From Cherax quadricarinatus (lineage: Eukaryota > Arthropoda > Malacostraca > Decapoda > Parastacidae), in NCBI RefSeq assembly GCF_038502225.1, contig NC_091301.1, positions 24,059,508 to 24,123,507 of the forward strand: a DNA stretch of 64,000 bases. The letters run 5' to 3'. The translations under genes and the position numbers were made by a program. Under the pieces are notes generated by a model, which worked only from the letters and a program-made list of their open reading frames with translations, did no database searches and was not told where the DNA came from. Below are positions 10,605-20,659 of this stretch, piece after piece (positions within the stretch are counted from its first letter, which is position 1; each line of letters starts with the position of its first letter).

Positions 10605-10985
10605 GTGCCGAATAGGTAAAACTTGTGATTTTTGGCTTAAATAGCAACGCTCTTCTTGCCGACTAAGGCAAGCGAAAATTTCTTTATGCAGTAATTTCGC
10701 AAAAATCATTCTGAACCTAACGAAAAAAATATTTATTTCATTGTGTTTATTATTAAATTATTGTAAACTTATCTAAAATATATTTAGTTGGATTAGGCTA
10801 AATTAAATTCCGCTTTTTATAATTAGGTTAGGTAAGTTTTCTAAGGTTCTTTTGGTACAAAATTATTAATTTTTACATTAACATAAATTAAAAATATATA
10901 TCTTTAAACGTATAAGAGAAAATTTTAGAAAGGATTTAATTTTAAATGAGTTCTTGCTAGTTGACCTATTTTACCTATTCGGCAC
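10605..10985. mobile_element. MITE-like element with 17-bp terminal inverted repeats
   Basis: GTGCCGAATAGGTAAAA at 10605-10621 is the exact reverse complement of TTTTACCTATTCGGCAC at 10969-10985, enclosing 381 bp of AT-rich non-coding DNA. There is no transposase frame, so it is non-autonomous. TATATA-rich DNA lies just left, and an AC/AT microsatellite starts immediately right. I recall this element as widespread in decapods, but that is memory only. Confidence 0.75.
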
Positions 10986-10986
10986 A

Positions 10987-11459
<473 letters not shown>

Positions 11460-11830
11460 TGTTCAAGCCTTAGCTCTTGGCCCAGTCTCTTAATTACTAA
11501 CGACTGGATTTACTGATTCCTGGCCTCTAAAACTCCTTCATTCTACCTCTTGAAACTGTGTGCACTGTTTACATCAACCAATTTTTTGTTTAATGCATTT
11601 CACTTTTCTCTGTGGATTGAAAAAAAAAATTTTCTCATTCCTATGGCTCATCTGCGTCTCTAACTTTCATCAGTGTATCTTTGAGATCTTTGCATCTCAG
11701 ACAGCCTGCCCCTCTCCACTCTAATTTCCTAAGTATTTTGTATATTCATGGCTTCCCTGGTCATCATTTTATATTGTTTATTATCTGAATAGGCTTCTCA
11801 TAGCTCTGTGTGAACCTTGATTAAGTGAAT
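11460..11830 (-). pseudogene. decayed LINE-B (CR1-like) fragment
   Basis: The order of short matches follows the LINE-B copy at 7.4-7.9 kb on the same strand: TCTGTGGATTGAAAAAAA for TCTGTGGCTGAAGAAATA, TGGCTCATCTGCGTCT for TGATTCATCTGTGTCT, and CTAAGTATTTTGTATATTCATGG for CTCAGTATTTTGTATGTCGTTATC. No frame remains open. Confidence 0.5.
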
Positions 11831-11969
11831 ATCACAGGTATGAATGTGGATTTTATGCTGATGTCTCATGCTCTTAAGATGAACTTTAATTGGTATCTGA
11901 CTCTTCTATTTTTGTTAATGAGATCAACACCTTCCTCGCCTGATGACTTAAAGAGTCTTAGTAGATACG

Positions 11970-12028
11970 ATAAGTATTCTGATACTGGCATCACAACACA
12001 GTTGTGGTGCCAGTATCAGAATTCTTAT
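11970..12028. repeat. 28-bp hairpin, 2 mismatches, 3-nt loop
   Basis: ATAAGTATTCTGATACTGGC... (11970-11997) and its reverse complement (12001-12028) differ at two positions and are separated by ACA. Confidence 0.9.
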
Positions 12029-12289
12029 TGTGTCTGTGGTACTTCTTGTACAATATCAGTAGTACCTCTCCTCCTCTAATCATTTCAGGCACTTCGTGAC
12101 CTTGTGTGCAGCCTCTTCAGGTCATCGTGGAGCTTCTTCCTGCCCCCCGCTTGTCACCTCTCTCATTACTTTTGCAACATTGGGAAATAATGATACGTAG
12201 AATTCATTTTCTTCTGATGTGTTATTTACATAGGAATAGCAGGGGTTTAAGAGATGATCCGTAGGGATCTTTATCCTTGCTAACCCTGG

Positions 12290-12848
12290 CGATGTGTTGT
12301 ATAGTATGAAGCCTGTGATGTATTGTGTAGTGCGTGTGAAGCCTGGTGATGTGTTGTATAGTGCGTGTGAAGCCTGGTGATGTGTAGTGCGTGTGAAGCC
12401 TGGTGATGTGTAGTGCGTGTGAAGCCTGGTGATGTGTAGTGCATGTGAAGCCTGGTGATGTGTAGTGCTTGCGAAGCCTGATGTGTAGTGCATGTGAAGT
12501 CTGGTGATGTGTAGTTCGTGTGACGCCTGGTGATGTGTAGTGCGTGTGAAGCCTGGTGATGTGTAGTGCGTGTGACGCCTGGTGATGTGTAGTGCGTGTG
12601 AAGCCTGGTGATGTGTAGTTCGTGTGACGCCTGGTGATGTGTAGTGCGTGTGACGCCTGGTGATGTGTAGTGCGTGTGAAGCCTGGTGATGTGTAGTGCG
12701 TGTGAAGCCTGGTGATGTGTAGTGCATGTGAAGCCTGGTGATGTGTAGTGCTTGCGAAGCCTGATGTGTAGTGCATGTGAAGTCTGGTGATGTGTAGTTG
12801 GTGTGACGCCTGGTGATGTGTAGTTGGTGTGAAGCCTGTGATGTGTTG
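12290..12848. repeat. 26-bp minisatellite with 11-unit duplication
   Basis: About 21 copies of GAAGCCTGGTGATGTGTAGT-GCGTGT. A distinctive 23-bp short unit (GAAGCCTGATGTGTAGTGCATGT) preceded by GTGCTTGC occurs at about 12465 and again at 12748, 283 bp apart (10 x 26 + 23), so an 11-monomer block was duplicated. Three overlapping minus-strand open frames (12122-13018 and others) arise because the unit lacks stop codons on that strand. Confidence 0.95.
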
Positions 12849-12869
12849 TGTTGTGGCTGCCCGACCACT

Positions 12870-13260
12870 GTCTGTTGTAATTCACACCACCGCCCCTCCC
12901 TCTGTACTTCCCTCCCCTCCTTCCCCACCCTCTGTCCACCCCTTCCTACTCTTCCCCCTCCTTGCATATGTTGCCCTTGCCACCCTTTGTCTACCACCCT
13001 GTTATTCCTGCCGCCCATTTAAATTGCCACTAGTGCTCTCTGTTCTCACCACTGCCCCTGTACACTACAGTTGTTTCTACCTCTCTCAGCCGCCACCCTC
13101 TCACCAACCCCATCTGCCACCTTATCACCGCCCTGTCTGCCACCACCCTCTCTGCCACCCCATCTACAACCTTCTCACCGCCCCATCTGCCATTTGTGTT
13201 GGGCTCTGTCTCCTTCCCTTCCCCAGTAGCGCCTTCCTCCAGCCCTGCTTACCTATTCTG
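12870..13260. repeat. C/T-rich low-complexity tract
   Basis: CCACC and CCCTC-rich sequence with irregular CACCGCCC(C/T)-(A/G)TCTGCCACC repeats between about 13085 and 13200. I do not accept its open frames as genes. Confidence 0.6.
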
Positions 13261-13639
13261 GTCCTACTCCTACTTGGGTAGTGGTAGACTTTTTCTCCGT
13301 TTGGAAACAGGACATGTGCCTCCAGAGTCCAGACAATGTTTTTGTCAGGTGATGACCCGCTAAATGGTCTAGCATCTGCTGGCCTGTGACTCTTGGCTAG
13401 CACCATGAGACTTGGTCTTGGACTAGGTGGTGGGGGGGTAGTGACCCCTGTAACCGTCAATAGGTAATTGAAAAAAACAAACCTCGAAACCGATAAACCA
13501 AATTTTCTACTGTCGTGCAAATCAGAACAGTGTTCAACGAACACAAGTTCGAGCTCCTTCCTATGGATATTTATTTAGTCAAATTATACATCAAAAGAGA
13601 ATTAGGTCAGGCTCATAATTTAATTAAGATCACACACCA

Positions 13640-13711
13640 CTTACCTGGAGGTTACCTGGAGGTTATTCCGGGGATCAACGCCCCCGCGGCCCGGTCCATG
13701 ACCAGGCCTCC
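13640..13711 (-). mobile_element. very short LINE-A2 3' tail insertion (~70 bp)
   Basis: ACCTGGAGGTTACCTGGAGG...TTCCGGGGATCAACGCCCCCGCGGCCCGGTCCATGACCAGGCCTCCCG is the extreme 3' end of LINE-A2 (minus). Two copies of the 11-bp terminal repeat are present. Confidence 0.85.
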
Positions 13712-13729
13712 CGACTTGGGAGGCCAAAA

Positions 13730-14045
13730 ATTACACAACCCAGGCAGATGATGCAGTATACCTCTAATGAATATCAGGGATGCCATAAATACAATGAGAG
13801 AAAATACACTAAGTGTCCTGGGCCCAAGACTGTTCAGCAGCCTCCCATTATACTTAAGGTGAATTGCCAGTAGACCTCTGGCTGTCTTCAAGAGGAAATT
13901 GGACAAATACCTTAAATCAGTGCCCGATCAGCTGGGCTGTGGTTTGCTTGAGGCTAGGTCCTCGACCAGGTCCTGATCCACAGGGAGGCCTGGTCGAGGA
14001 CCACACCGCGGGAGCATTGACCCCTGGAACAACCTTCAAGTAGAC
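13730..14045 (+). pseudogene. LINE-A C-terminal fragment and tail
   Basis: Contains the A2-type order AATACACTAAGTGTCCTGGGCCC, TTCAGCAGCCTCCCATTATACTTAAGG, GCTGTCTTCAAGAGGAAATTGG, then the tail with ATTGACCCCTGGAACAACC. A 14-bp perfect inverted repeat, GGTCCTCGACCAGG (13957-13970) / CCTGGTCGAGGACC (13989-14002), lies in the tail. Confidence 0.7.
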
Positions 14046-14054
14046 GCCAGGTGG

Positions 14055-15190
14055 AGTAACAGGTTTAGAGCAGGTTGCTCCTGCGTCTCACAACTACTAG
14101 ACCACTATGACATGGTCTTGGATGCGCTGGAGGACACAGATGTAGTATACACAATTGTGATCATGGTGTAATAGCGCACAAAATGCGTGACAAAGGAATA
14201 ACTGTTAAAGTGGGCTGATGGATCTTTAACTTTCAAACCAATAGTCCATTTACAACACTGATAGAGTTAAATCATAAGTTGCCACAGTGAGAAGTTCTGT
14301 TCCACAAGTTCTGGTACTTTCCAAAATAAGCATGAAAAATCACCTTGGTAAAAGACATAAATTACAAAGAAGATATGCGCAAAGTTTTTTTTAGTGGTCA
14401 GCGGACTATAACATGACTTAACGATGAGAAGATCCAATTGCGCTAAATATAACGAAATGAGCATGCAAAGGATCTGGTGTAATGTCAGCTGACCTTTCTT
14501 CCAAAGAACACAATGAAGTAAATGTCACGACGGCCAGGAAAATGATGGGGTAGATAATGAGGGCTTTCAGGACAGTGGGAATAATGCCAACGGTGACACT
14601 TTTCAAATTGCTTGTACTCTCTCGCTGGGAGTACTGTTTAGTGTTGATGGCTTCGTTCAGGCCAGGAGTGATGTCAGAGTTGGAACGGAGTCAGAGATCA
14701 TTTATGGCCTGCATAAAACTAGTAAAGCATTCCAATTACTGGGAACCTCTCAGAGTCCTAAATATGTACTCGCTCTAGTGGAGGGAAGATACATGAAAAT
14801 ATATACGTGGAAAGTACACGAGGTCCTGGTCGCAAATCTGCACGCTGCCATGACAGCATAGTGGAGTGAACTAATGTGTGTGGAAAATGTGTAGAGTAAA
14901 CCCCGTGAAAGGCAGGGACACTGTGGGTAGAATAAGAGAACATTGTATCAGAATACGTGGTCCCAGACTTTTTTTTAACCTCTTTCCAGAAAATAAAAAC
15001 GCTGCTGAAACATCAGTGTTTCTAGACAATTTTCTCTGCCAACTGCCGGATCAACCAGGCTGTGACGGATATGTGGACTAGCGGGCCGCTGGCAGCAACA
15101 GCTTGGTTGGCTGGTCAAGCACCAAACAAGCCTGCCGCAAGGCCGGATAGCGAGAGTAGGAACTCTCTAAACCCATCAAAGATATGGAAA
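14055..15190 (+). pseudogene. degraded LINE-A1 copy: RT remnant plus C-terminus
   Basis: 14065-14155 encodes RAGCSCVSQLLDHYDMVLDALEDTDVVYT, which is the RT segment GFRAGRSCLSQLLDHYDMALDALE of the copy at 29.7 kb. 14160-14220 reads DHGVIAHKMRDKGITVKVG. After an internal deletion, 14560-14760 gives the post-RT segment (TLFKLLVLSRWEYCLV ... ELERSQRSFMACIKLVKHSNYWEPL). 14880-15150 is the C-terminal tail, ending in the A1 terminus at about 15185. Many stops and shifts. Confidence 0.75.
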
Positions 15191-15194
15191 AGGT

Positions 15195-15690
15195 AAAGAT
15201 CTTTTACTGCTCGCAGAGTCACTGAAGCAGTTAAACTACTTGAAACGTATTCTCTACAGCAAGAAGAGAAAGATAAATGATAATATATTTACGTAACTGA
15301 AAATACTTGAGGGACTAGTCACAAATCTACACACTGCCACAGTAGTAGGTTCGCCGGTCTTGTCCCGGCCCGGGTCTTTTCCAGATGGTAACTGGAGTGT
15401 GAGATATTGAAGTATGGAATACATGCAGTGAAAAGCAGGGACACCACGGGGCACAATAAGAGAACATTTTGTCAGCATCCGTGGGGCAAGACTCTTTAAC
15501 GTGTTACCAGCAGATATCAGACATACTACCGGACCAAGTGTTGAAGTTTTCACGAGGAAACTTTATCACTACCTCTGCTAAGTACCACATCAACTATGCT
15601 GTGATAAATAAGTGATGTGGTCAGAGGTACGTCAAGAGCAAAAGCCTGGTTGAATAGGTGAACAACCCTAAGTCAGGCTTCTAAGGTAGA
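15195..15690 (+). pseudogene. second LINE-A1 C-terminal copy in tandem
   Basis: Repeats the order of the preceding copy: ATACTTGAGGGACTAGTCACAAATCTACAC, AAAAGCAGGGACACCACGGG, AAGAGAACATTTTGTCAGCATCCGTGG, AGACTCTTTAACGTGTTACCAGCAG, GAGGAAACTTTATCACTACCT. Same orientation and no open frame. Confidence 0.7.
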
Positions 15691-16029
15691 GAAAAACTCG
15701 AAATTAATTACAGGTCTATTATAACTAAGATCTTCAGATAACCTTGAGGAGGAAGAGAAATAGGTTTAGAGGTACCAGGGGTCATTGCCCATGCCACCCG
15801 GTCCCTTACCATGCAGGGTAGGTTTAGTGGGAAACCAATTGGTTTAAGTGGGTTGTAACAGAAGTTTAGAATGAGTTGCTTTACACGTAGTGTAAAATGG
15901 TGATATCTCCCTCCCACAAACACACACTATTTACCTGTGCTGATGTTACTGTATCAAGCATTGAAGTGTGTTGTCTGAGGTGGGGTTGAGGTGGGCTAGA
16001 CCCCTCACTGCTGCAGTGGTAAGAGTGCT
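15691..16029. other. spacer with possible LINE-A tail remnant (minus) at 15730-15830
   Basis: AACCTTGAGGAGGAAG ... GGGGTCATTGCCCATGCCACCCGGTCCCTTACCATG resembles a diverged tail of LINE-A. Otherwise unremarkable. Confidence 0.35.
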
Positions 16030-16410
16030 TGTGATGATCAGTGTTTGCTGCTGACAGTGCTCGTGTTAATGGTGGTTCCAGGTTGTGGTGCTGGTGTGGC
16101 TATGCCAAGATTTGGTTTTAATGTGGTGCTGGTATGATGCCACGGTACGTCACTAGTTTGGTGTTTGGTGCCAGGATGTGGAACTTGTGTGGTGCTAAGA
16201 TATGCAACTAGTGCGGTGCAGGTATAGTGCAAGGATATGGTACTAGTATGGTGATTGTGTTGTCAAGATATACCAGTGTGGTGCTGGTATGGTGCCAGAC
16301 TGTTGTACTAGTGTGGTGGTGACAGGATGTGGTACTGGTGTGATAGTTTCTGGGTGTAATGGTGTTTGGGTGTAGTATTGGTGTAGTGCTAATGTGTAGT
16401 ATCATCACCA
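16030..16410. repeat. degenerate GTGTGGTGCTGGTATGGTGCC-type minisatellite
   Basis: G/T-rich irregular repeats of about 20-40 bp built on (T)GTGGTGCTGGTATGGTGCCA. No exact period. Confidence 0.75.
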
Positions 16411-16437
16411 ACACCATCATTCTAACTGATTATACTT

Positions 16438-16770
16438 GCAACTACTAGACCTGACTTGGAACTAGGCAGCGGGGCGATGACCCCAGGACTCAACAGCAGG
16501 CAAAAGGTAAACCACCTCTTCATCTAGTCATTAGAATAATATCGTAGCGTGTTTCTGTCATCACCCTAACTTCCCTGTGATTTATTTACATCTTTAACTG
16601 CCATGTTCTGTTTCTCTCCTCCTATTTCCTCTCCACCCAATCCTTTATGTCATTCCTTCCCGGGTCCTTTCCTCAGCTGTTGTTAATTCTTGTTTCTTAA
16701 GTTTTTCAGTTCATTTCCCTTACTTCCGGCATCACTATCGTTGCAAGATCTAAGTTTTCTTTAGTGTATA
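16438..16770 (-). pseudogene. LINE tail remnant followed by decayed LINE-B fragment
   Basis: 16438-16500 has an A3-like tail on the + strand (GACCTGACTTGGAACTAGGCAGCGGGGCGATGACC). 16510-16765 on the minus strand follows LINE-B order (CACCTCTTCATCTAGTCATTAG; CTAACTTCCCTGTGATTTATTTACATCTTTAACTGCC). Decayed beyond frame tracing. Confidence 0.4.
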
Positions 16771-16999
16771 TACTTGATCAGGTGCGGCGGCTCTCATACT
16801 CCAAGATGGTGATGGTTGTGATGATGTAGACTTACACTAATGTTAAGTGCCATAAATTGATTGGCGATGGTGGTTGTTTAGTACTATTGGGGCTAGTTAG
16901 TGGTGTTGCAGTGGGTGGTGGTGGTGGTAATGGTGGTTGCTAATGCCTAGAGTGCTGGATGTTAGTTTCTCCCACCCTGCAGGGTCTCTGTTACTCTCT

Positions 17000-17160
17000 A
17001 CCTGTTAACTACCTGATGATGGTTTCGGGGTAGGGGCGGGATTACTGACCCCGAAACCTGATCCTGGACCAATCCTCCTGGTTGCTAACCGGATCAGTCA
17101 GGCTATTTGTGGTAGCAGCACGGAGCCCGGTTGTCGAGGAAACTGTAAGGCCTTGGCGAG
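17000..17160 (-). mobile_element. LINE-A3 tail fragment
   Basis: GGTTTCGGGGTAGGGGCGGGATTACTGACC ... CTGATCCTGGACCAATCCTCCTGGTTGCTAACCGGATCAGTCAGGCTATTTGTGG matches the diverged LINE-A tail seen at 23105 and 61610. Confidence 0.6.
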
Positions 17161-17354
17161 TTCCACTTCATTTATATCTATTTGTTCTCTGCCTGTCCTG
17201 TTTTTCATTGTTTATGTCTGTGGGCTTACCAGTGAGTAGGCCCAGGTGGCGCTGCTAATTTCTTTGTTAGGTTTTAGGTGTATCAACTGCATGAGAGTTA
17301 TTAGGAGCACAGTTAACCTGTACACTAAATTCTACGTGTACTCTACCTGCCTAT

Positions 17355-17700
17355 AGTCGGTTCAGAGAAGGGGGTCATAGCTACTTTGGCCCGGTCCCAG
17401 TCCAGGATTCCTGGTTGATGATCTGATCAACCAGATTATTGGTACTGGTAATACTCAGCTCACTTTAGTAGGCACCACAGCCCATTGGGCCAGTTTCCTC
17501 TTAAAGACACCTAGGGGTAATTCCCTTGCATGTATGATGGGAGGATCTTCAAAATTCTTGGACCCCTTTACACTTATTGGATATATTCATTGCACCATTG
17601 CCTTGCAATGCAAGTATTTTCTACCGTCATACGAGAGTCTTGCTCTCGTGGGCAGTGCCCACCGTGTGCAGGTTGCGAATTTCAGGATAATATAATTTCT
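17355..17700 (-). pseudogene. LINE-A3 C-terminal fragment
   Basis: Runs from the tail (GGGGGTCATAGCTACTTTGGCCCGGTCCCAG) through the coding positions for FKRELD (CCAGTTTCCTCTTAAAGACACC), SLPSSI (TGTATGATGGGAGGATCTTC) and the PNLH region (TGTGCAGGTTGCG). Includes a small hairpin, ACGAGAG TCTTG CTCTCGT, near 17630. Confidence 0.65.
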
Positions 17701-17784
17701 AAAATATGAAGAAATGTTTAATATTTACTGAGTTCATTCAGCGCTATTTTTCAATAAGCAGTTTTGTACACTCGTATTACGGGA

Positions 17785-17915
17785 AGGTTACCTGAAGATG
17801 CCTACACGGGTCACTGATCCTGGTGGACCAGTTCCATACCAAGCCTCCCGGTGGATGGTTTGATTATCCAGGCTGTTCGTGTTAGAAAAACACAGTACAA
17901 TGTATGCACTAAAGT
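17785..17915 (-). mobile_element. LINE-A2/A3 tail fragment
   Basis: GGTTACCTGAAGATGCCTACACGGGTCACTGATCC ... CAAGCCTCCCGGTGGATGGTTTGATTATCCAGGCTGTT. Short, diverged 3' tail. Confidence 0.6.
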
Positions 17916-17939
17916 CCAATGCATATAGACATCTCTTTA

Positions 17940-18134
17940 TCCCTCAGTGTACACACTAAGAGATATAAACCTCAGTGTGTATGCACGGAGGTTATCCTCT
18001 CTGTGTGTATACTTTGAGAGATACGTACCTCAGTGTTAATATATAAAGATACACAGCTCTCAGTGTATATACACTGAGATACACATATCTCAGTCTACAC
18101 TGAGATACACAATTTTTAGTCTATATACACTGAA

Positions 18135-18175
<41 letters not shown>

Positions 18176-18250
18176 TTTATATACACAAAGATGCACCCCT
18201 CTCAGTTTATATACGCCGAGAGATACACAGCTTTCAGTGTATTTACTTGG
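17940..18250. repeat. degenerate palindromic repeat cluster (CAGTGTATATACACTGAG) with (AT)n
   Basis: About seven irregular copies of CTCAGTGTATATACACTGAGATACACA, many self-complementary. A perfect 20-bp palindrome is at 18059-18078. An (AT)n run lies at about 18138-18172. Confidence 0.85.
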
Positions 18251-18599
18251 GAGTTACACCCGTGCGCGCCCTCTGCCTAAACTACTGCCACTTTCCAAAG
18301 GATAAATCATCAGAACAATAGACAATTAGAGCTGAGGTAACAGTTGGTGTTTTGGTGATGGGAGAAGGATGGGTGAAGGGAGGGGAGGAGTGGTGAGTAA
18401 GTGGGGGTGAGGAAAGGTGAGGGGAGGAGGGGTGAAGGATTAAGGGGGCAGGGACAGTGCCAAGTGTGCCTGGGATTCCTGATACTGGCATGCCATGACC
18501 ATGAATTCTCGTAGGTTCTCTGAAGCCTCCTAAATCTGCACACCGAAAATCAGTCTGTGTGACAACACATTGTCTTGACAGACTGTGCAGAGCGCATCC

Positions 18600-18885
18600 A
18601 ATAAAAAGAGAGGCGCGACGTGTATACTAAAAGAGAACTCGAGTAGTGTCATAGGTCCCTGACTTTTCAATGTCCTCCCTCCGTGCATAAGGAAAATTAC
18701 CATAAATTCTCTGGTTATTTTCAAGAGGGAAGTTGATAAGTTCCCCACCTGCCTGGTTATGGTTCATATATTGGACTGCATATAGCCAGCAGTAACAGCC
18801 TGCTTGATCAGGCCTTGATCCTACAAGAATCCTGGTCTTGGACCGGAGCGCGGAGGTGTTCACCCCCGGAAACTTTCTAAAGGTA
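18600..18885 (+). pseudogene. LINE-A C-terminal fragment and tail
   Basis: Contains the coding order CTCGAGTAGTGTCATAGGTCCCTGAC (V-x-G-P-x-L-F), CCTCCGTGCATAAGGAAAATTACC, TTTTCAAGAGGGAAGTTGAT, then a tail with GCGCGGAGGTGTTCACCCCCGGAA. Frameshifted. Confidence 0.65.
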
Positions 18886-19139
18886 TCCTAATGGTTACCT
18901 GCTCCCATTCCTCTCCCTCTTCCTCCCCGTTCTCCGCAACCTCCTCTTTGTCATACGGTGCTCTCAGTGCTCCTGTTATTGTTCTTGCATGTAATATTTG
19001 TTTTTCTGGTGCTGTCTTACCTACACCCTTACTGTTCAGAGACCTGGCGGAGATCATACAGAGGATCGAGCTTCCATCGCTCATTGCGCTGGGTGACAAA
19101 CACGGGTTTAGTGCTTCACATAATTAAATGATTATAAAA

Positions 19140-19235
19140 TAATCAGCCTGGTTGACTTTGCAAGTACCAGGCGAGCCTGGCCAGGTCCGGGCTACGAGAG
19201 TAATGAAAACTCTTGAAACCCATCATAGGCAAACG
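19140..19235 (+). mobile_element. LINE-A1 3' tail fragment
   Basis: CAGCCTGGTTGACTTTGCAAGTACCAGGCGAGCCTGGCCAGG ... CTCTTGAAACCCATCATAGGCAAACG. This is the last ~95 bp of the A1 subtype. Confidence 0.7.
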
Positions 19236-19369
19236 TACATTTGTGTTTTATTGATGTTTCTCCTGCGAGAGCAAGAGGTTTGGCAGATTAGTCAAAACAT
19301 CTACAGTGAAAAACAGGAGTGAAATTAGTACAACTGGAGATAACTCATTAAGTTTCCTTTGATATATCC

Positions 19370-19990
19370 TTGATGAGTTTCGAGAATTTTCCTACTCCCA
19401 GAACTCTGCAGTGGACCAGGCTTGTCTGGTGCCTGCCTCCTAGGCTATTGTTGCTGGCGACCCACTGGCTCACATATCCATCACACCCTAGTTGATCTGA
19501 CACTTGGTGGAGGTGCTTGTCCAGTTACCTCTTGAAGACTACATTTATCCCCTAAATGTTTCTGATTGCTTTTTGTAAGTTTTTAAATAGCCAGGGACCA
19601 CAGATGTTGATAATGTTCTCATATTGTGCCCAAGGCGCCCCAGCTTTTCACTGGGTTTACCTGGAGGTTACCTGGAGGTCATTCCGGGGATCAACGCCCC
19701 CGCGGCCCGGTCCATGACCAGGCCTCCCGATGGATCAGGGCCTGATCAACTTGTATATTTTCTTCCATTTCTCTCCAGTATGTTATGGCTGTGTGCAGAT
19801 TTGGGACTAAGTCCTCAAGTACTTTCTACATATATATTTTTATGTATCTCTCCGATCCTGAGACGTTCCCAGTAATTCAAGTGCTTTATGAGCTCTTTGC
19901 AGGCTGTAAATGATCTTTGTATCTGTTTCTGCTTTGATCTCTCGCCTGTCTTGAACTGGGCCATCATCACTGAACAATACTCTGAACGAG
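19370..19990 (-). pseudogene. LINE-A1 C-terminal copy interrupted by a LINE-A2 tail
   Basis: 19370-19655 carries the A1 tail and C-terminal positions on the minus strand; 19752-19990 continues the same element upstream (TATGGCTGTGTGCAGATTTGGGACTAAGTCC, then the thumb region). Between them lies a 95-bp LINE-A2 tail, so the A2 copy inserted after the A1 copy. Confidence 0.75.
19656..19751 (-). mobile_element. nested 95-bp LINE-A2 3' tail
   Basis: ACCTGGAGGTTACCTGGAGG...CCCGATGGATCAGGGCCTGATCAAC. Same 3' terminus as at 9958, 13640, 23983, 28405 and 49075. Extreme 5' truncation. Confidence 0.88.
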
Positions 19991-20154
19991 AGAGAGATGT
20001 TTTCTGGCATTTTTTTTCTTTCTTGATCAGTCAGGCCGTGGTTTAGATGTGGAACTGCGTGCAGTAAACACTAACACCTTCACTAATTACCATGTCAACA
20101 TTCAGGTCGGCCTACGACCTGGCTTATGAGCTAGGCGATGTTTCCCGAAATTAT

Positions 20155-20345
20155 CTATTCGTAATTTACAGCTCCTTAATCTCTCCTGTTTTTTCTTATT
20201 TTCTTGTTTCTTTTCATTCTCTCCCTCTTCGTCTTCCTCAACACTTTTCCTTTCTCTCTTCCATTCTTCCTTGTCTTTCTCTCTCACTTCCCCGCACTCC
20301 TCTTCCTTTCCTCCCTCCGCTTTTTTTTCCTTTCCCTGCTTTTAT
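20155..20345. repeat. pyrimidine-rich tract
   Basis: TTTCTTCC/CTCTC-rich low-complexity sequence on the + strand. Overlapping hydrophobic open frames are composition artefacts. Confidence 0.6.
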
Positions 20346-20374
20346 TTACACATCAGTTTTACAGGCCTAAGAGC

Positions 20375-20580
20375 TGTTACCCTATAGGCCTAAGGTCATT
20401 TCAGAGACCACCCCCAGGATACGACCCATAACAGTCGACTAATACCCAGGTACCAACATACTGTAGATGAATAGGGGCAGCAGGTGTAAGGAAACATCCC
20501 TAACATTTTCACCCATGCCAGGGATCGAACCATGTACACTCAGTATGTGAGATGAGTGCGCTGCCAACTGAGCCACGGTT
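20375..20580 (-). mobile_element. tRNA-derived SINE (minus strand)
   Basis: The minus strand carries a B-box-like GGTTCGATCCC (complement at about 20521-20531) and the SINE body (complement of GTAAGGAAACATCCC ... AATACCCAGGTACC), as in the copies at 4385 and 54645. The 3' region is truncated. Confidence 0.7.
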
Positions 20581-20658
20581 GACAAGCCTCAGACAAGCCT
20601 GGGCTAGGGCCAGGCAGCGGGAGTAGAAAACTCTTGAAACCCATCAAAGGTATATTTC
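20581..20658 (+). mobile_element. LINE-A1 3' tail fragment
   Basis: CAGACAAGCCTGGGCTAGGGCCAGGCAGCGGGAGTAGAAAACTCTTGAAACCCATCAAAGGTATAT. About 75 bp of the A1 terminus abutting the SINE. Confidence 0.75.
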
Positions 20659-20659
20659 C

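Noticed and set aside
10786..10840. TTAGGTTAGGT resembling telomeric repeats
   Set aside because: Only about one and a half units, inside the MITE-like element.
12122..13018. 298-codon His/Thr/Ser-rich minus frame
   Set aside because: Product of the 26-bp minisatellite and C/T-rich flank; three registers are open at once.
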